From assembly GCA_012270865.1 (NCBI GenBank), contig JAAXHL010000063.1, positions 1 to 64,000 on the forward strand: DNA of 64,000 nucleotides. Reading direction: 5' to 3'. Position 1 is the first letter of the stretch; each line of letters begins with the position of its first letter. Shown here one piece after another: positions 45,710 to 54,349 of this stretch. Origin of the DNA: Candidatus Poribacteria bacterium. Its GTDB lineage: Bacteria > Poribacteria > WGA-4E > WGA-3G. Below the pieces are notes generated by a model, which was not told where the DNA came from, ran no database searches, and worked only from the letters and a program-made list of their open reading frames with translations. The translations under genes and the position numbers were made by a program.

Positions 45710-46339
45710 TCACTTCGCTTGAGATAACCGGGGTAAAATGAATTCGTTAAGGAAAGGTTTCCTAGCATAAAATGCCCTTGAAGTACTACCATGTCCACGC
45801 CCCTTTGTTCTGGGCTGGATATATTTACCCATCTCGCTTTTAAGTGCAGAAAATCCCCGCGTCCGAATTGTTTCTTTAACCGAATTATAATCGTCTTTTA
45901 TTTGATTATAAACCTCAAGATTACCTAATAAATCGAAAGTTGTAACGCCATAAAAAAGCGATTTTTCCTCTTCTTTACTTTCCCAAATTCTTGCGCCTAT
46001 GACGATTCGCTTCAATTTGGCAAGTAAATGACTGTTTTCAAATTCAGTCCGCTCAAGGTCATCAGGATTAATCATTGTTATCGCCATCGTCTCTTTAACC
46101 TTTAGTTCTCCGCTTTTCTGGTATTTTAATGAAACCAATTTTAATTCCCATGATCCGGCGTTAGGTCTTCGAGAGGAATTGATTGGTAATCCCAAATATT
46201 TTTCAAGTACATGTCCTGCCCAACCTTTATTTTTCCCACCACTGTCTGTAAATACAGTGACTTTATACTTATCAGCAAGTTCCCTTAAATCTTTATTGAC
46301 AAGGTTTGATAATTTCTGGATTGCGGCTTTTCTTTTCAT
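45710..46339 (-). CDS. MutH/Sau3AI-like endonuclease, copy 1
   Basis: A 209-residue single-domain nuclease of the MutH fold. NKGWAGHVLEKYLGLPINSS matches the MutH GW.GQ.LE motif, with Glu 46. SWELKLVSLK gives the E-x-K pair (Glu 65, Lys 67). SHLLAKLKRIVIGARIW aligns with the MutH SH...KLKR segment, and GKYIQPRTKG plus RAFYARKPFL with its C-terminus. The acidic residue usual before ELK appears as Asn (RPNAGSWELK), which may alter activity. It is 60% or more identical by eye to the next nuclease. It is third in an AT-rich minus-strand cluster behind a methyltransferase. Confidence 0.78.
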   Translation of the reverse strand: MKRKAAIQKLSNLVNKDLRELADKYKVTVFTDSGGKNKGWAGHVLEKYLGLPINSSRRPNAGSWELKLVSLKYQKSGELKVKETMAITMINPDDLERTEFENSHLLAKLKRIVIGARIWESKEEEKSLFYGVTTFDLLGNLEVYNQIKDDYNSVKETIRTRGFSALKSEMGKYIQPRTKGRGHGSTSRAFYARKPFLNEFILPRLSQAK

Positions 46340-46436
46340 TATAAAACTCTTTCTGATGCGGCTTGATTCCTTTTTGGTAAAGTGAAATTGCCAGACGTTA
46401 TAACCGCCCTATCTACAAATAGTTCAATATACTTTG

Positions 46437-47063
46437 TTAGTTACCCGTCTGAGATAATGCTGGGAAGATGAATTTTTCAAGAAAGACTTTTCTAGCATAA
46501 AAGGCTCGCGAAGTACCTCCATGCCCCGTCCCTTTTGTTCTGGGTTGAATGTATACACCCATTCTCCCGGTAAGGGCAGAAAACCCATCTGTCCGAATTG
46601 TTTCTCTGATTAAGTCATAATCTGCCTTCACCTGATTGTAGACTTCTGGATCATCTAAATCAAAAGTTGTTACACAATACAAAATTGATCTTTCTTCCTC
46701 TTGACTTTCCCAAATTCTCGCAGCTACAACCATCTTTCTCAATTTGGTTAGCAAATGGCTATCTTCAAAATCAGTTCGTTGAACATTATAGGGGTCGATC
46801 ATTGTTACTGCCATTGTCTCTTTAATTCTCAACTCTCCATTTTTGAGATATTTCAGGGGAACTGTTTTTAGTTCCCACGACCCGAAGTTAGGAGCTTGAG
46901 CCGAATTAATAGGCAAATCTAAATGTCTTTCAAGTACATGTCCTGCCCAGCCTTTATTTTTCTTTTCATCCTTAAATACAGTGACTTCATATTCGCTAGC
47001 TAACTCTCGAAGGTCCTGACCAGCAATCGTTGATAATTTTTCAACTGCTTTTTGTCTTTCCAT
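46437..47063 (-). CDS. MutH/Sau3AI-like endonuclease, copy 2
   Basis: Paralogue of the neighbouring nuclease (208 residues). The same motifs are present: KGWAGHVLE (Glu 45), PNFGSWELKTVPLK (Glu 64, Lys 66), DSHLLTKLRKMVVAARIW, GVYIQPRTKGTGHGG and RAFYARKVFL. Nine bases separate it from the methyltransferase stop, so the two are coupled. Sau3AI contains two MutH-like domains in one chain that act as a pseudodimer. Two separate tandem copies here may act as a heterodimer. The cognate site is unknown; hemimethylated-site nicking, as in MutH, is also possible. Confidence 0.78.
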   Translation of the reverse strand: MERQKAVEKLSTIAGQDLRELASEYEVTVFKDEKKNKGWAGHVLERHLDLPINSAQAPNFGSWELKTVPLKYLKNGELRIKETMAVTMIDPYNVQRTDFEDSHLLTKLRKMVVAARIWESQEEERSILYCVTTFDLDDPEVYNQVKADYDLIRETIRTDGFSALTGRMGVYIQPRTKGTGHGGTSRAFYARKVFLEKFIFPALSQTGN

Positions 47064-47072
47064 GATTTTTTT

Positions 47073-48233
47073 CTATTGCCAATTGTTTTCTGAGTCATCC
47101 TCAAATAACGTATTGGAAACCTCCTCAATTCTCTGCTGAGCAATCTGATTATATGCTTCTTCTTTCTCAATCATTATCCATTTCCGACTGTGCTGCTCAG
47201 CGACAACTGCTGTAGTTCCGGTTCCAGAGAATGGATCAAGAATGAGATCGTCTTCATTAGTTCCAGCTAAAATAATTCGATTAATGACTGATACCGGCTT
47301 TTGCGATGGGTGTTTTCCATGCTTTCGTTCTGAACGTTTGGTAAGTGGAATTTCCCACATATTCCGCATTTGTTTGCCCTCGTTCATTGATTTCATCACT
47401 TCATAATTGAAAGTCCAATTTTTAGCTTTCTTACTTTCATTGTTGACCGCCCAAATGATAAACTCGGTGGACTCAGTAAACATTCGACAGGTAATATTAG
47501 GTTGGGCATTCGGCTTATACCAGACGATTTGGCTGATAATCCGTCGGTTAAATAAGGTTTGAAGTATAAAACCAATTGTAAAGATACAGTGAAAAGACCC
47601 AAAGATAAACAAATTTCCGTTTGTCTTTAGCAACCTCAAAACCTCAGTAATCCAATCAACCGTGAACTGAAAATAATCGTCCTGTGCAAAAATATCCCAC
47701 TGTTCTTGCATCGTGACATGTGAGCTAAACGCCCAACCTAAGCCTTTTTTTCTTGACATATTAAACGGTGGATCTGTGATGCAACAATCAAAAACCCCAT
47801 CAGGGAAAGAACGCATGATTTTTATGCAGTCTCCTGATACAATTTGATTGATCGGGAGTTCTTCAATTGTTCGGGCAAAAAGAGTTGGTGAATATCCGAT
47901 ACCACCAGAAGACGCATCATGTATTTCACTCTCTGCTATTTTGGGTGATATTTGGGTACTTTTCAGTGGATGGATTCCTGTTAGAAGATATTCTATCAGT
48001 TGAGCCTTCTTCAACGATGAATATCCTTTTAACCCACGTTTTTTGAGTTCTTCTCTTAACTCCTTTACGCGCATCTTGGAGCAATTCGCCTGATTAATAG
48101 TGTCGTTCAGTGGGCGGATTCCTGTTGAAAGATACTCTATCAGTTGGGTTTTCTTCAGCGATGAATATCCTTTTAACCCACGTTTTTTGAGTTCTGCCTT
48201 TAACTCTTTGTTTGTCATTTGTTGATAACTCAT
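47073..48233 (-). CDS. SAP-domain DNA methyltransferase (beta-class)
   Basis: A 386-residue enzyme. Two SAP DNA-binding helices lie at the N-terminus, residues ~6-36 (MTNKELKAELKKRGLKGYSS) and ~54-84 (MRVKELREELKKRGLKGYSS), almost identical in DNA too. The methyltransferase core has catalytic TDPPF (153-157) before the SAM motif LDPFSGTGTTAVVAE (from 332), the order of beta-class N6-adenine or N4-cytosine enzymes. HPSQKPVSVINRII is typical of that class. It is the first gene of an AT-rich unit with two MutH-like nucleases, and presumably protects host DNA from them. Confidence 0.88.
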   Translation of the reverse strand: MSYQQMTNKELKAELKKRGLKGYSSLKKTQLIEYLSTGIRPLNDTINQANCSKMRVKELREELKKRGLKGYSSLKKAQLIEYLLTGIHPLKSTQISPKIAESEIHDASSGGIGYSPTLFARTIEELPINQIVSGDCIKIMRSFPDGVFDCCITDPPFNMSRKKGLGWAFSSHVTMQEQWDIFAQDDYFQFTVDWITEVLRLLKTNGNLFIFGSFHCIFTIGFILQTLFNRRIISQIVWYKPNAQPNITCRMFTESTEFIIWAVNNESKKAKNWTFNYEVMKSMNEGKQMRNMWEIPLTKRSERKHGKHPSQKPVSVINRIILAGTNEDDLILDPFSGTGTTAVVAEQHSRKWIMIEKEEAYNQIAQQRIEEVSNTLFEDDSENNWQ

Positions 48234-48289
48234 TGTGTGGGTATATTCCTCCAGGTTTTTTGTTGAACTGTCACTGAAGCCTGCGTTAA

Positions 48290-48500
48290 AAAAGCAACAT
48301 CATAGGCATAGGTGATATAAACATGCCGCCCTTACAGGGTTGAATCGCTATTTATACGCCTTTCTATAAACAGACTGCCCCTACGGGACTAAAGAAGATT
48401 TTGAAATTTTCAATATTTTCGCGTAGAGTCCGGTTCGGTTAGGAATGCAGATCGCATTTGGGCGTGTACGCCGCAAAACCGAACCTACCGCCCCGGTACC
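48290..48500. repeat. Dispersed repeats upstream of the DNA-modification unit
   Basis: CCGCCCTTACAGGGTT (near 48.32 kb) is the inverse of the block at 40.45 kb. At 48430-48497 GGAATGCAGATCGCA and GTACGCCGCAAAACCG repeat the element at 8.47-8.58 kb. No gene is seen. Confidence 0.55.
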
Positions 48501-48559
48501 GAGGCGGTTGTTTTTTCTAAAATTGATGCTTATAACTACCAATTGTAGATGCACCACAA

Positions 48560-50212
48560 TTAATGATTAAGCGAAAATTCGGCTGAGTTTAATAAGACCC
48601 AGTAGATGTCCTCGTAAGCCAAATCTTTGTTGCGGTAGAGACTGCGTTCCAGATAACGTTGGAAATAGGTTTTCTCTTGCGCAGTCGGGAGCCGTGAGAG
48701 GATGTTGAGATAGAGATATTCTATGCGGTCAACAGGGTCGCGCCATTTCTCTAAGACGTAATTGACAAAACTGCCGCGCTCGTCATGACTGGCACTGTCG
48801 TTCACCATTTCGCCATTAATCATCATGAGTGCCTGTGGAACGGTTCCATTGAAAGCCTCGATCTCTTCCATTTCGCCGTTATCGAGTAGGAAAAGGAACC
48901 TGTTGAGATGATCACGTTTTCTCCGTTCAAGGCTTCGCAGCATACCGATACGATCTTCGCCACCTTGCCTATTATTTCCGCTCATTCTGATCTGCTGAAA
49001 TCGTTCAAATCCGGTCGCTTGGAGTAGCGAATAAAAGAACTGTTCGGCACTTAACGGTTTCATGTAAGCGTGTGAGTAATAGATATCGTCATCTTTATTA
49101 CTCTTATTGGTTTTGGAGGTACGCTGGTAAGTTTCCGAGTTAAGGATCGTCCGCATTAAGTGCTGTAAATCGTAATCGTGAATGAGGAAATCGTTGGCGA
49201 GCCAGTCCAACAATTCCGGGTTGGTGGGCGGATTTTCTTCGCCGAACCCGTCAATAGGTTCAACAAAGGCGCGTCCCATGAAATGTTTCCAGATACGGTT
49301 GACGATTGCCCGAGTAAAATAAGGATTCGATTTATCAGTCATCCATTGTGCGAGTGCTTCGCGCTTCTTGGTGAGTGAGCCTTCGTATTCCGCGCCACCT
49401 AAGAAACGTGGAACGATCTCTTCATCGAGTCTTTCGACCCAAAGTGCTCTTTGCGGTTTGTCGGTAATCAGGTAATTTTCCATCCGTTTCTCATCACCAA
49501 CCATGTCCATTCCTTGGATGTACCCCTTCTGCTCGCTATTAATACCGGCGAAAAAGGAGGCGATGCCGTAGAAATCCTTTTGACTCCAAACCTCTGTCTT
49601 ATGATCGTGGCATTCGGCACACTGCATAGGAAGTCCTAAGAAGAGTCGTGAACTATGCGAAGTAAGAACGGCTGGGGATCGATCATAACGCATGACGTAG
49701 TTTCCGGCACCGTTGTCTTTGAGTTCGCCATCTGCCGTGATGAGTTCCTGTACGAACTGATTGTACGGCATATTCTTCGTTACAGCACCGTTAACCCAAG
49801 ATGCCAATCCGATGCGGCGATCATCACCGTCACCGCGTCTACCGATTAACCAATTCACCCACAAACCGCTCCAATAGTTAATGTATGCCTCACTTCCGAG
49901 CAGCTGATTAATTTTTTTCTCGCGTTTGGTTGCGGAACCGTCTTTGAGGAAATCTAAGACTTCTTCAGGTGTTGGGATCTTTCCTGTCAAATCGAGGTGA
50001 ACGCGACGCAAAAACTCCGTGTCTTCCGATATACCTGACGGCTGGATACCTTCGTTTTTCAGGACGGCGTTGATGTGTCGGTCAAGATGCTTCGTACTTG
50101 ACGACACCTGTCGTGTCGGTGTGACTGTAATTTCGGCGCAATTGAGTGTTAAGAACGCGAAAGCAGACAGGATGATTAAAGCGCGAGTGGTTATTCCAAA
50201 AGATTTTTTCAC
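48560..50212 (-). CDS. DUF1549/DUF1553 lipoprotein
   Basis: A 550-residue member of the large secreted DUF1549-DUF1553 family, abundant in Planctomycetes and relatives. The lipobox is FLTLNCAE. DUF1549 occupies about residues 40-240 (EFLRRVHLDLTGKIPTPEEV). It includes a CAECHDHK motif near residue 195 that resembles a c-type heme site. DUF1553 follows (FTRAIVNRIWKHFMGRAFVE, NPELLDWLANDFLIHDYDL). Most relatives are longer (700+) with an extra cytochrome domain, lacking here. Function in the family is unproven, perhaps polysaccharide use. Confidence 0.85.
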   Translation of the reverse strand: MKKSFGITTRALIILSAFAFLTLNCAEITVTPTRQVSSSTKHLDRHINAVLKNEGIQPSGISEDTEFLRRVHLDLTGKIPTPEEVLDFLKDGSATKREKKINQLLGSEAYINYWSGLWVNWLIGRRGDGDDRRIGLASWVNGAVTKNMPYNQFVQELITADGELKDNGAGNYVMRYDRSPAVLTSHSSRLFLGLPMQCAECHDHKTEVWSQKDFYGIASFFAGINSEQKGYIQGMDMVGDEKRMENYLITDKPQRALWVERLDEEIVPRFLGGAEYEGSLTKKREALAQWMTDKSNPYFTRAIVNRIWKHFMGRAFVEPIDGFGEENPPTNPELLDWLANDFLIHDYDLQHLMRTILNSETYQRTSKTNKSNKDDDIYYSHAYMKPLSAEQFFYSLLQATGFERFQQIRMSGNNRQGGEDRIGMLRSLERRKRDHLNRFLFLLDNGEMEEIEAFNGTVPQALMMINGEMVNDSASHDERGSFVNYVLEKWRDPVDRIEYLYLNILSRLPTAQEKTYFQRYLERSLYRNKDLAYEDIYWVLLNSAEFSLNH

Positions 50213-50315
50213 GGTGGATGAACCTCCTTAGAGCACAATTCGATTTACAGAGACGTTTTTAAGAGTCTAACTTATTTTTTCCCAGATGTCAAGGAAAAGT
50301 GTCGGAAGAGGGTCG

Positions 50316-51368
50316 TTAACCCCAGCGAACACCTGTCGGAATGATGCCGACATCTTCGCCACGCCGCATCGCTTCAGCGGCATCGAGGATACTTGCTATG
50401 TCGTGTTGGGGTTCGTAATCTAATAACGTCTTGATTTTGCTCAGATCGAATTCAAAGTAGAGGGGTTGCGAAAGTTTGACATCCACAGAATCCATCTTGT
50501 AGCGTTCACATAGGTATGGAATGACCTCTTCATGTTTGAAAACACCATTTCCACCGAGTGTGAATTCTTCACCAACGGCGGCATCTTTCTCAATCCCTAA
50601 AACCAATCCCTGTACAATGTCTCGGACATCGGTAAAATGCTCCTTATAGGGTTGTCCGTTGAGGTTGCGTTTGAGGATGAACTTCTCTTGTCCGTCCCAG
50701 AGCCGCTTGACGGTCTCAGCGATCTCTAATTCAGTCGGATCGTCGCCTTTATAATTTTTATATCGGTTATAGATAGTACTGAAAACGAACTGCTTAGGTA
50801 AATCGTCTTCGTTGAGAAATTCGCTCGGTTCGATAACGGTTGTGAAACGGAAAACCGTGGATGGCACGCCGTATTGATGGTGGTAGGTCATACACAATTC
50901 CTCACCGATCCATTTGGTAAGGAAATACGGCATGTGATGGTATTTGGCGACCATGTCTTCGGTGATGGGTTCATTGAAGATTCGTCCTTTTTCGGTCAGC
51001 TCCCAATAAATCGCTTCCGTACAGGCGTAGACGAGGCGATGGATGTTCGGGTTGAACTCACGGATGCACTCCAAGATGTTGAGTGTTCCCATACCGTTGA
51101 TCGCCAAGTATTGACGGTTATCAAAGGGACCGCCGAAGGCAGCGGCGATGTGATAGATAGCGTCTACACCTTCAACGGCTTTTTTTACGTCCTCGTATTC
51201 GCGGAGGTCGCCGAGGACGGTCTCAACGCGTTCAGTGCCGTCCCACCTTCCGACACGATTCGCATCACCCGGGTAGACGAAACTCCGGATATCGTGTCCT
51301 TTTTCGAGCAGTTTTTTGACGAGATTGGATCCGATGCGACCTGTGCCGCCTGTGACTAAAATTTTCAT
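50316..51368 (-). CDS. NAD-dependent epimerase/dehydratase (extended SDR)
   Basis: A 350-residue extended short-chain dehydrogenase. The Rossmann motif is LVTGGTGRIGSNLVKKLLE at the N-terminus. The YxxxK catalytic pair is in PYFLTKWIGEELC, and VDAIYHIAAAFGGP resembles the family NNAG region. Such enzymes act on nucleotide sugars or similar substrates. Its Shine-Dalgarno sequence AGGAGA lies within a 91-base tandem duplication. No sugar-nucleotide genes adjoin it, so the substrate is open. Confidence 0.88.
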   Translation of the reverse strand: MKILVTGGTGRIGSNLVKKLLEKGHDIRSFVYPGDANRVGRWDGTERVETVLGDLREYEDVKKAVEGVDAIYHIAAAFGGPFDNRQYLAINGMGTLNILECIREFNPNIHRLVYACTEAIYWELTEKGRIFNEPITEDMVAKYHHMPYFLTKWIGEELCMTYHHQYGVPSTVFRFTTVIEPSEFLNEDDLPKQFVFSTIYNRYKNYKGDDPTELEIAETVKRLWDGQEKFILKRNLNGQPYKEHFTDVRDIVQGLVLGIEKDAAVGEEFTLGGNGVFKHEEVIPYLCERYKMDSVDVKLSQPLYFEFDLSKIKTLLDYEPQHDIASILDAAEAMRRGEDVGIIPTGVRWG

Positions 51369-51373
51369 TGAAG

Positions 51374-51555
51374 TCTCCTAAAAATCAATGTTATCCTCAA
51401 GTCCACAAGGACCTTTACGGGGGCGAGGTTACAAACCTCGCCTACGGTAGTGTGCGTCTGAGGTTCTCCTAAAAATCAATGTTATCCTCAAGTCCACAAG
51501 GACCTTTATGGGGGCGAGGTTAAGCCTTGCCTGCAGTAGTGTGCGGAGATAGAAA
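51374..51555. repeat. 91-bp tandem duplication upstream of the epimerase gene
   Basis: TCTCCTAAAAATCAATGTTA at 51374 recurs at 51465 and the two units remain alike to about 51555, with small changes. The unit nearer the gene supplies its Shine-Dalgarno sequence. The left unit contains a small hairpin (GGGCGAGGTTACAAACCTCGCC). Confidence 0.8.
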
Positions 51556-51557
51556 AG

Positions 51558-51588
51558 AAGGGCTACACTTTCGGTAGGTGCAGCCCTT
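51558..51588 (-). terminator. Intrinsic terminator after the secreted-protein gene
   Basis: In the minus sense AAGGGCTGCAC pairs with GTGTAGCCCTT (one G-T) followed by CTTTTCT. It lies 66 bases past the stop of the gene at 51655-52506. Confidence 0.65.
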
Positions 51589-51654
51589 GTTTACGGTTAT
51601 CTTGCCGGATTGTAAACGATGTTGGGTCACTCACAACTTGATGATAGAGATTTG

Positions 51655-52506
51655 CTATTGGGATTTTAGTTCTGCCCACCTAACGGCTAATTTATGCTTC
51701 GGTTCTACAGAAAATGCGGTGCTAACGAGTTCAATATTATCTATAGCCCACCACCAATCATTCTGTGCATCAATGACCCCGAAACTGATGACCATCTCAG
51801 CGGCGTTTGCCGGATTGTCAATCGGGATTTCTAAGGTCTCGTTTATCTGTTCACCGTCCTTTATATCCTCCTCATCCATATCGAGGGTAGGGATTGTGAC
51901 AAGGGTGTGTGCCCCTGCGTCAATACCGACACTGTCGAAGAAAAGGATACGTTCTTCCGCGCCGCCATCGAAACTAACTGTTATCTCTGCTTTTTGCGTA
52001 TCTTCCGGCCGCCAACTCGAATCCAACGTTAAGACGAGCGATTTCGCTGCTGCGCCCTTGATTTTAATGGGCGGTGTAATCAAGTGGCCATTCCAACGAC
52101 TAATACCGTCAGGATTGCCATTTCCTTCCCAGTCGTCCCACTCGTCAGGGTCAGACACAGCTCCTTTGCCGATGCCTTTGCCGTCATTGTGTACGCCTGT
52201 GAATTCACTACGGCGTTGGTCTTCTGCTGTTGCTGTCCACCATTCAAGGTCAACAATCGCCCAGGTTCTCCACTCAGGCATACCGAGGTCTTTGGGATTC
52301 TCGTTTGTGATTTCCCAACCGTCAGGCGGTTCACCCGACCAGACTTTGTCGTCTTTAACCTGTTCCAGTATACTCGCTTCAAGGGGTACATCTTCAAAAT
52401 CTTCTTCAAACAGAACAGTATCCGCTGCCCACACCAGTGATGTGGTAAAACAAAGCGTTACTATAAAGGTCGCCCGGACGACGACTCCGATAATGCTGCT
52501 ATTCAC
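51655..52506 (-). CDS. Secreted protein with conserved KLA..WA.LKS tail
   Basis: A 283-residue exported protein. The signal peptide is VVRATFIVTLCFTTSLVWAA. The body is acidic and Trp-rich and looks like a jelly-roll/lectin sandwich (LFEEDFEDVPLEAS, SLVLTLDSSWRPEDTQKAEI, WWWAIDNIELVS). It ends SVEPKHKLAVRWAELKSQ, closely resembling the tail of the secreted protein at 44.8 kb. I know no function. It has its own terminator. Confidence 0.75.
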   Translation of the reverse strand: MNSSIIGVVVRATFIVTLCFTTSLVWAADTVLFEEDFEDVPLEASILEQVKDDKVWSGEPPDGWEITNENPKDLGMPEWRTWAIVDLEWWTATAEDQRRSEFTGVHNDGKGIGKGAVSDPDEWDDWEGNGNPDGISRWNGHLITPPIKIKGAAAKSLVLTLDSSWRPEDTQKAEITVSFDGGAEERILFFDSVGIDAGAHTLVTIPTLDMDEEDIKDGEQINETLEIPIDNPANAAEMVISFGVIDAQNDWWWAIDNIELVSTAFSVEPKHKLAVRWAELKSQ

Positions 52507-52658
52507 GATAATCCTCCTATGGGGTGTTGATTAAGTTAGCCATATTCGTCTTCTTCTGGCATCTGTAAACGAGGTCTTCACCCGAAAGGTTTTGTTCTTG
52601 CGGATAATTTATGTTCGTGTGGTAAAGTACCCGCAAAGGCAGTTTTTAAAATTAGCAC

Positions 52659-54287
52659 CTAAAAAGTGACGGCGTATCCGTCGGTTCTTGGGTCGGAACC
52701 ACCGATAAGTGCGCCGGATTCCGGGTGAACCATTATCATCTGTGCGCTCCCCGGACCGCCCCAATCGCCTACAATTTGGAGCTCATGTCCTTTCCCTGCC
52801 AAGCCGTCTTTGGTATCTGAGGGGAACCGATTTTCTAACTGAAGGTCATTCGAGCAGGTGTGCGGAATCGTGGATTCCATCGGGTTCTGGAGACTACGCC
52901 AGCGCGGTGCAGAGACCGCCTCTTGTGGGGTCATTCCGAAATCAAGGACATGCGTGACGAGTTGTAGGTTTGTTTGTACTTGCGTATCAGCACCGGGCGT
53001 TCCACATGCCAAGAACGGTTGTCCATCCTTCGTAACGACGACAGGGTTCATGGTGTGTCGGACACGTTTCCCCGGCATCAAGCAGTTCGGGTGTCCGTCT
53101 TCGAGATGCCAATAGGTCATGCGGTTGTTCAAGAGGATACCTGTATCCCCAGCGACGAGACTGGAGCCGAACCCTGATTGGATACTCTGCAGTACACAGA
53201 CGAGGTTTCCTGCGCGGTCTGCGGTGCAGAAACAGGTTGTATCCTCGTGTGCTTCTGGTCCCCCGGCTGGTACATCAACGGCTGCCTTCTCCGAGTTAAT
53301 CCGCTCTGCTTGCTCGGCAGCGTAGGATTTCGATAACATGCCTTCTATCGGGACATCGACCCACTCTGGATCCGCCATATATTTTTCGCGGTCAGCGAAG
53401 GCGAGTTTTTTCGCTTCAACCATCAGATGTACACTCTCGGCGGTATTGCATCCCAAATTTTGCAAATCGAAGCGTTCAACCATGTTCAACTCTTGGAGCA
53501 AGATATGTCCACTCGAATTCGGTGGCATCTCATAGACTTCGTAGCCACGGTAGTTGACATGTATCGGTTCAGCCCAATGTGCATGGAAATCAGCGAGATC
53601 TTCAGCGGTTAAGAGTCCGTCATAGGCGCGGCTGAATTCACCGATAGCCTTAGCGATTTCACCCTTGTAGAATACGTCTCTTCCATGTTTGGCGATTTTT
53701 CGGAGTGTGGTACCGAGATTCGGGTTGGCGATGAACTGACCGGCGGGGATGGGTTCACCATCGTTTGTAAAAATAGCGCGACTGTCTGGTTCGGCGGCGA
53801 AACGTTGGTTCTCGCCTCTAAGTCCACCAGCGAGTCTATGACTGACCGGAAATCCGTCTTCGCAGAGCGAGATTGCGGGTGCGAAAACGTCCTCTAATTG
53901 GAGTGCGCCGTAGCGTTCGTGTGCGAGGAGCCACGCGTCAACGATTCCCGGTACGGAAACGCTCCGTATGCCTTTCATCGGGATTCCACCGTTCTTGAGG
54001 TAGGTCTCCCGGTTTGCAGCACGCGGTGCGGGTCCAGTGCCGTTTACTGCTTCGACTTTCCCGGTTTCTGCCCAATAGATGAGGATAAACCCGTCGCCAC
54101 CGAGTCCGGAGCCAGCAGGTTCAACCATACCGAGGGCGACAGCGGTAGCGATGGCCGCGTCAACGGCGTTACCACCTGCCATCATTGTTTGGATGCCTGC
54201 CTGTGAGGCGAGTACGTGTCCGGATGTAACCATTCCGTTCCGACCCATCACAGACGGACGGAACGCTGAGCCGTGTGGAGATTGCAT
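52659..54287 (-). CDS. ggt: Gamma-glutamyltransferase family protein (Ntn hydrolase)
   Basis: A 542-residue gamma-glutamyltranspeptidase-type enzyme that is normally cleaved into two chains. The catalytic Thr is the second T of HEDTTCFCTADRAGN. The large-chain hallmark GGNAVDAAIATAVALGMVEP, then GSGLGGDGFILI, lies near residues 40-75. NPVVVTKDGQPFLACGTPGA is the expected small-chain segment. No signal peptide is seen, unlike most glutathione-processing enzymes, so it may act inside the cell. The ATG at 54287 directly follows the leader motif, excluding a 12-residue extension. Confidence 0.9.
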   Translation of the reverse strand: MQSPHGSAFRPSVMGRNGMVTSGHVLASQAGIQTMMAGGNAVDAAIATAVALGMVEPAGSGLGGDGFILIYWAETGKVEAVNGTGPAPRAANRETYLKNGGIPMKGIRSVSVPGIVDAWLLAHERYGALQLEDVFAPAISLCEDGFPVSHRLAGGLRGENQRFAAEPDSRAIFTNDGEPIPAGQFIANPNLGTTLRKIAKHGRDVFYKGEIAKAIGEFSRAYDGLLTAEDLADFHAHWAEPIHVNYRGYEVYEMPPNSSGHILLQELNMVERFDLQNLGCNTAESVHLMVEAKKLAFADREKYMADPEWVDVPIEGMLSKSYAAEQAERINSEKAAVDVPAGGPEAHEDTTCFCTADRAGNLVCVLQSIQSGFGSSLVAGDTGILLNNRMTYWHLEDGHPNCLMPGKRVRHTMNPVVVTKDGQPFLACGTPGADTQVQTNLQLVTHVLDFGMTPQEAVSAPRWRSLQNPMESTIPHTCSNDLQLENRFPSDTKDGLAGKGHELQIVGDWGGPGSAQMIMVHPESGALIGGSDPRTDGYAVTF

Positions 54288-54312
54288 GTTTTTAATTTTC
54301 CCTTGTGGTTCG
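54288..54312 (-). repeat. RBS-bearing leader repeat before ggt
   Basis: Sense sequence CCACAAGGGAAAATTAAAAA ends two bases before the ATG. One more member of the family seen before ilvC, the lactonase gene and folC. Confidence 0.6.
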
Positions 54313-54349
54313 GTCAGGTGCATTGAAACTTGAAAGTTTCATCTCTTGA

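Noticed and set aside
49600-49640. CAECH as a c-type heme site in the DUF1549 protein
   Set aside because: The motif fits CxxCH, but a surrounding cytochrome fold is not visible, so I report only the resemblance.
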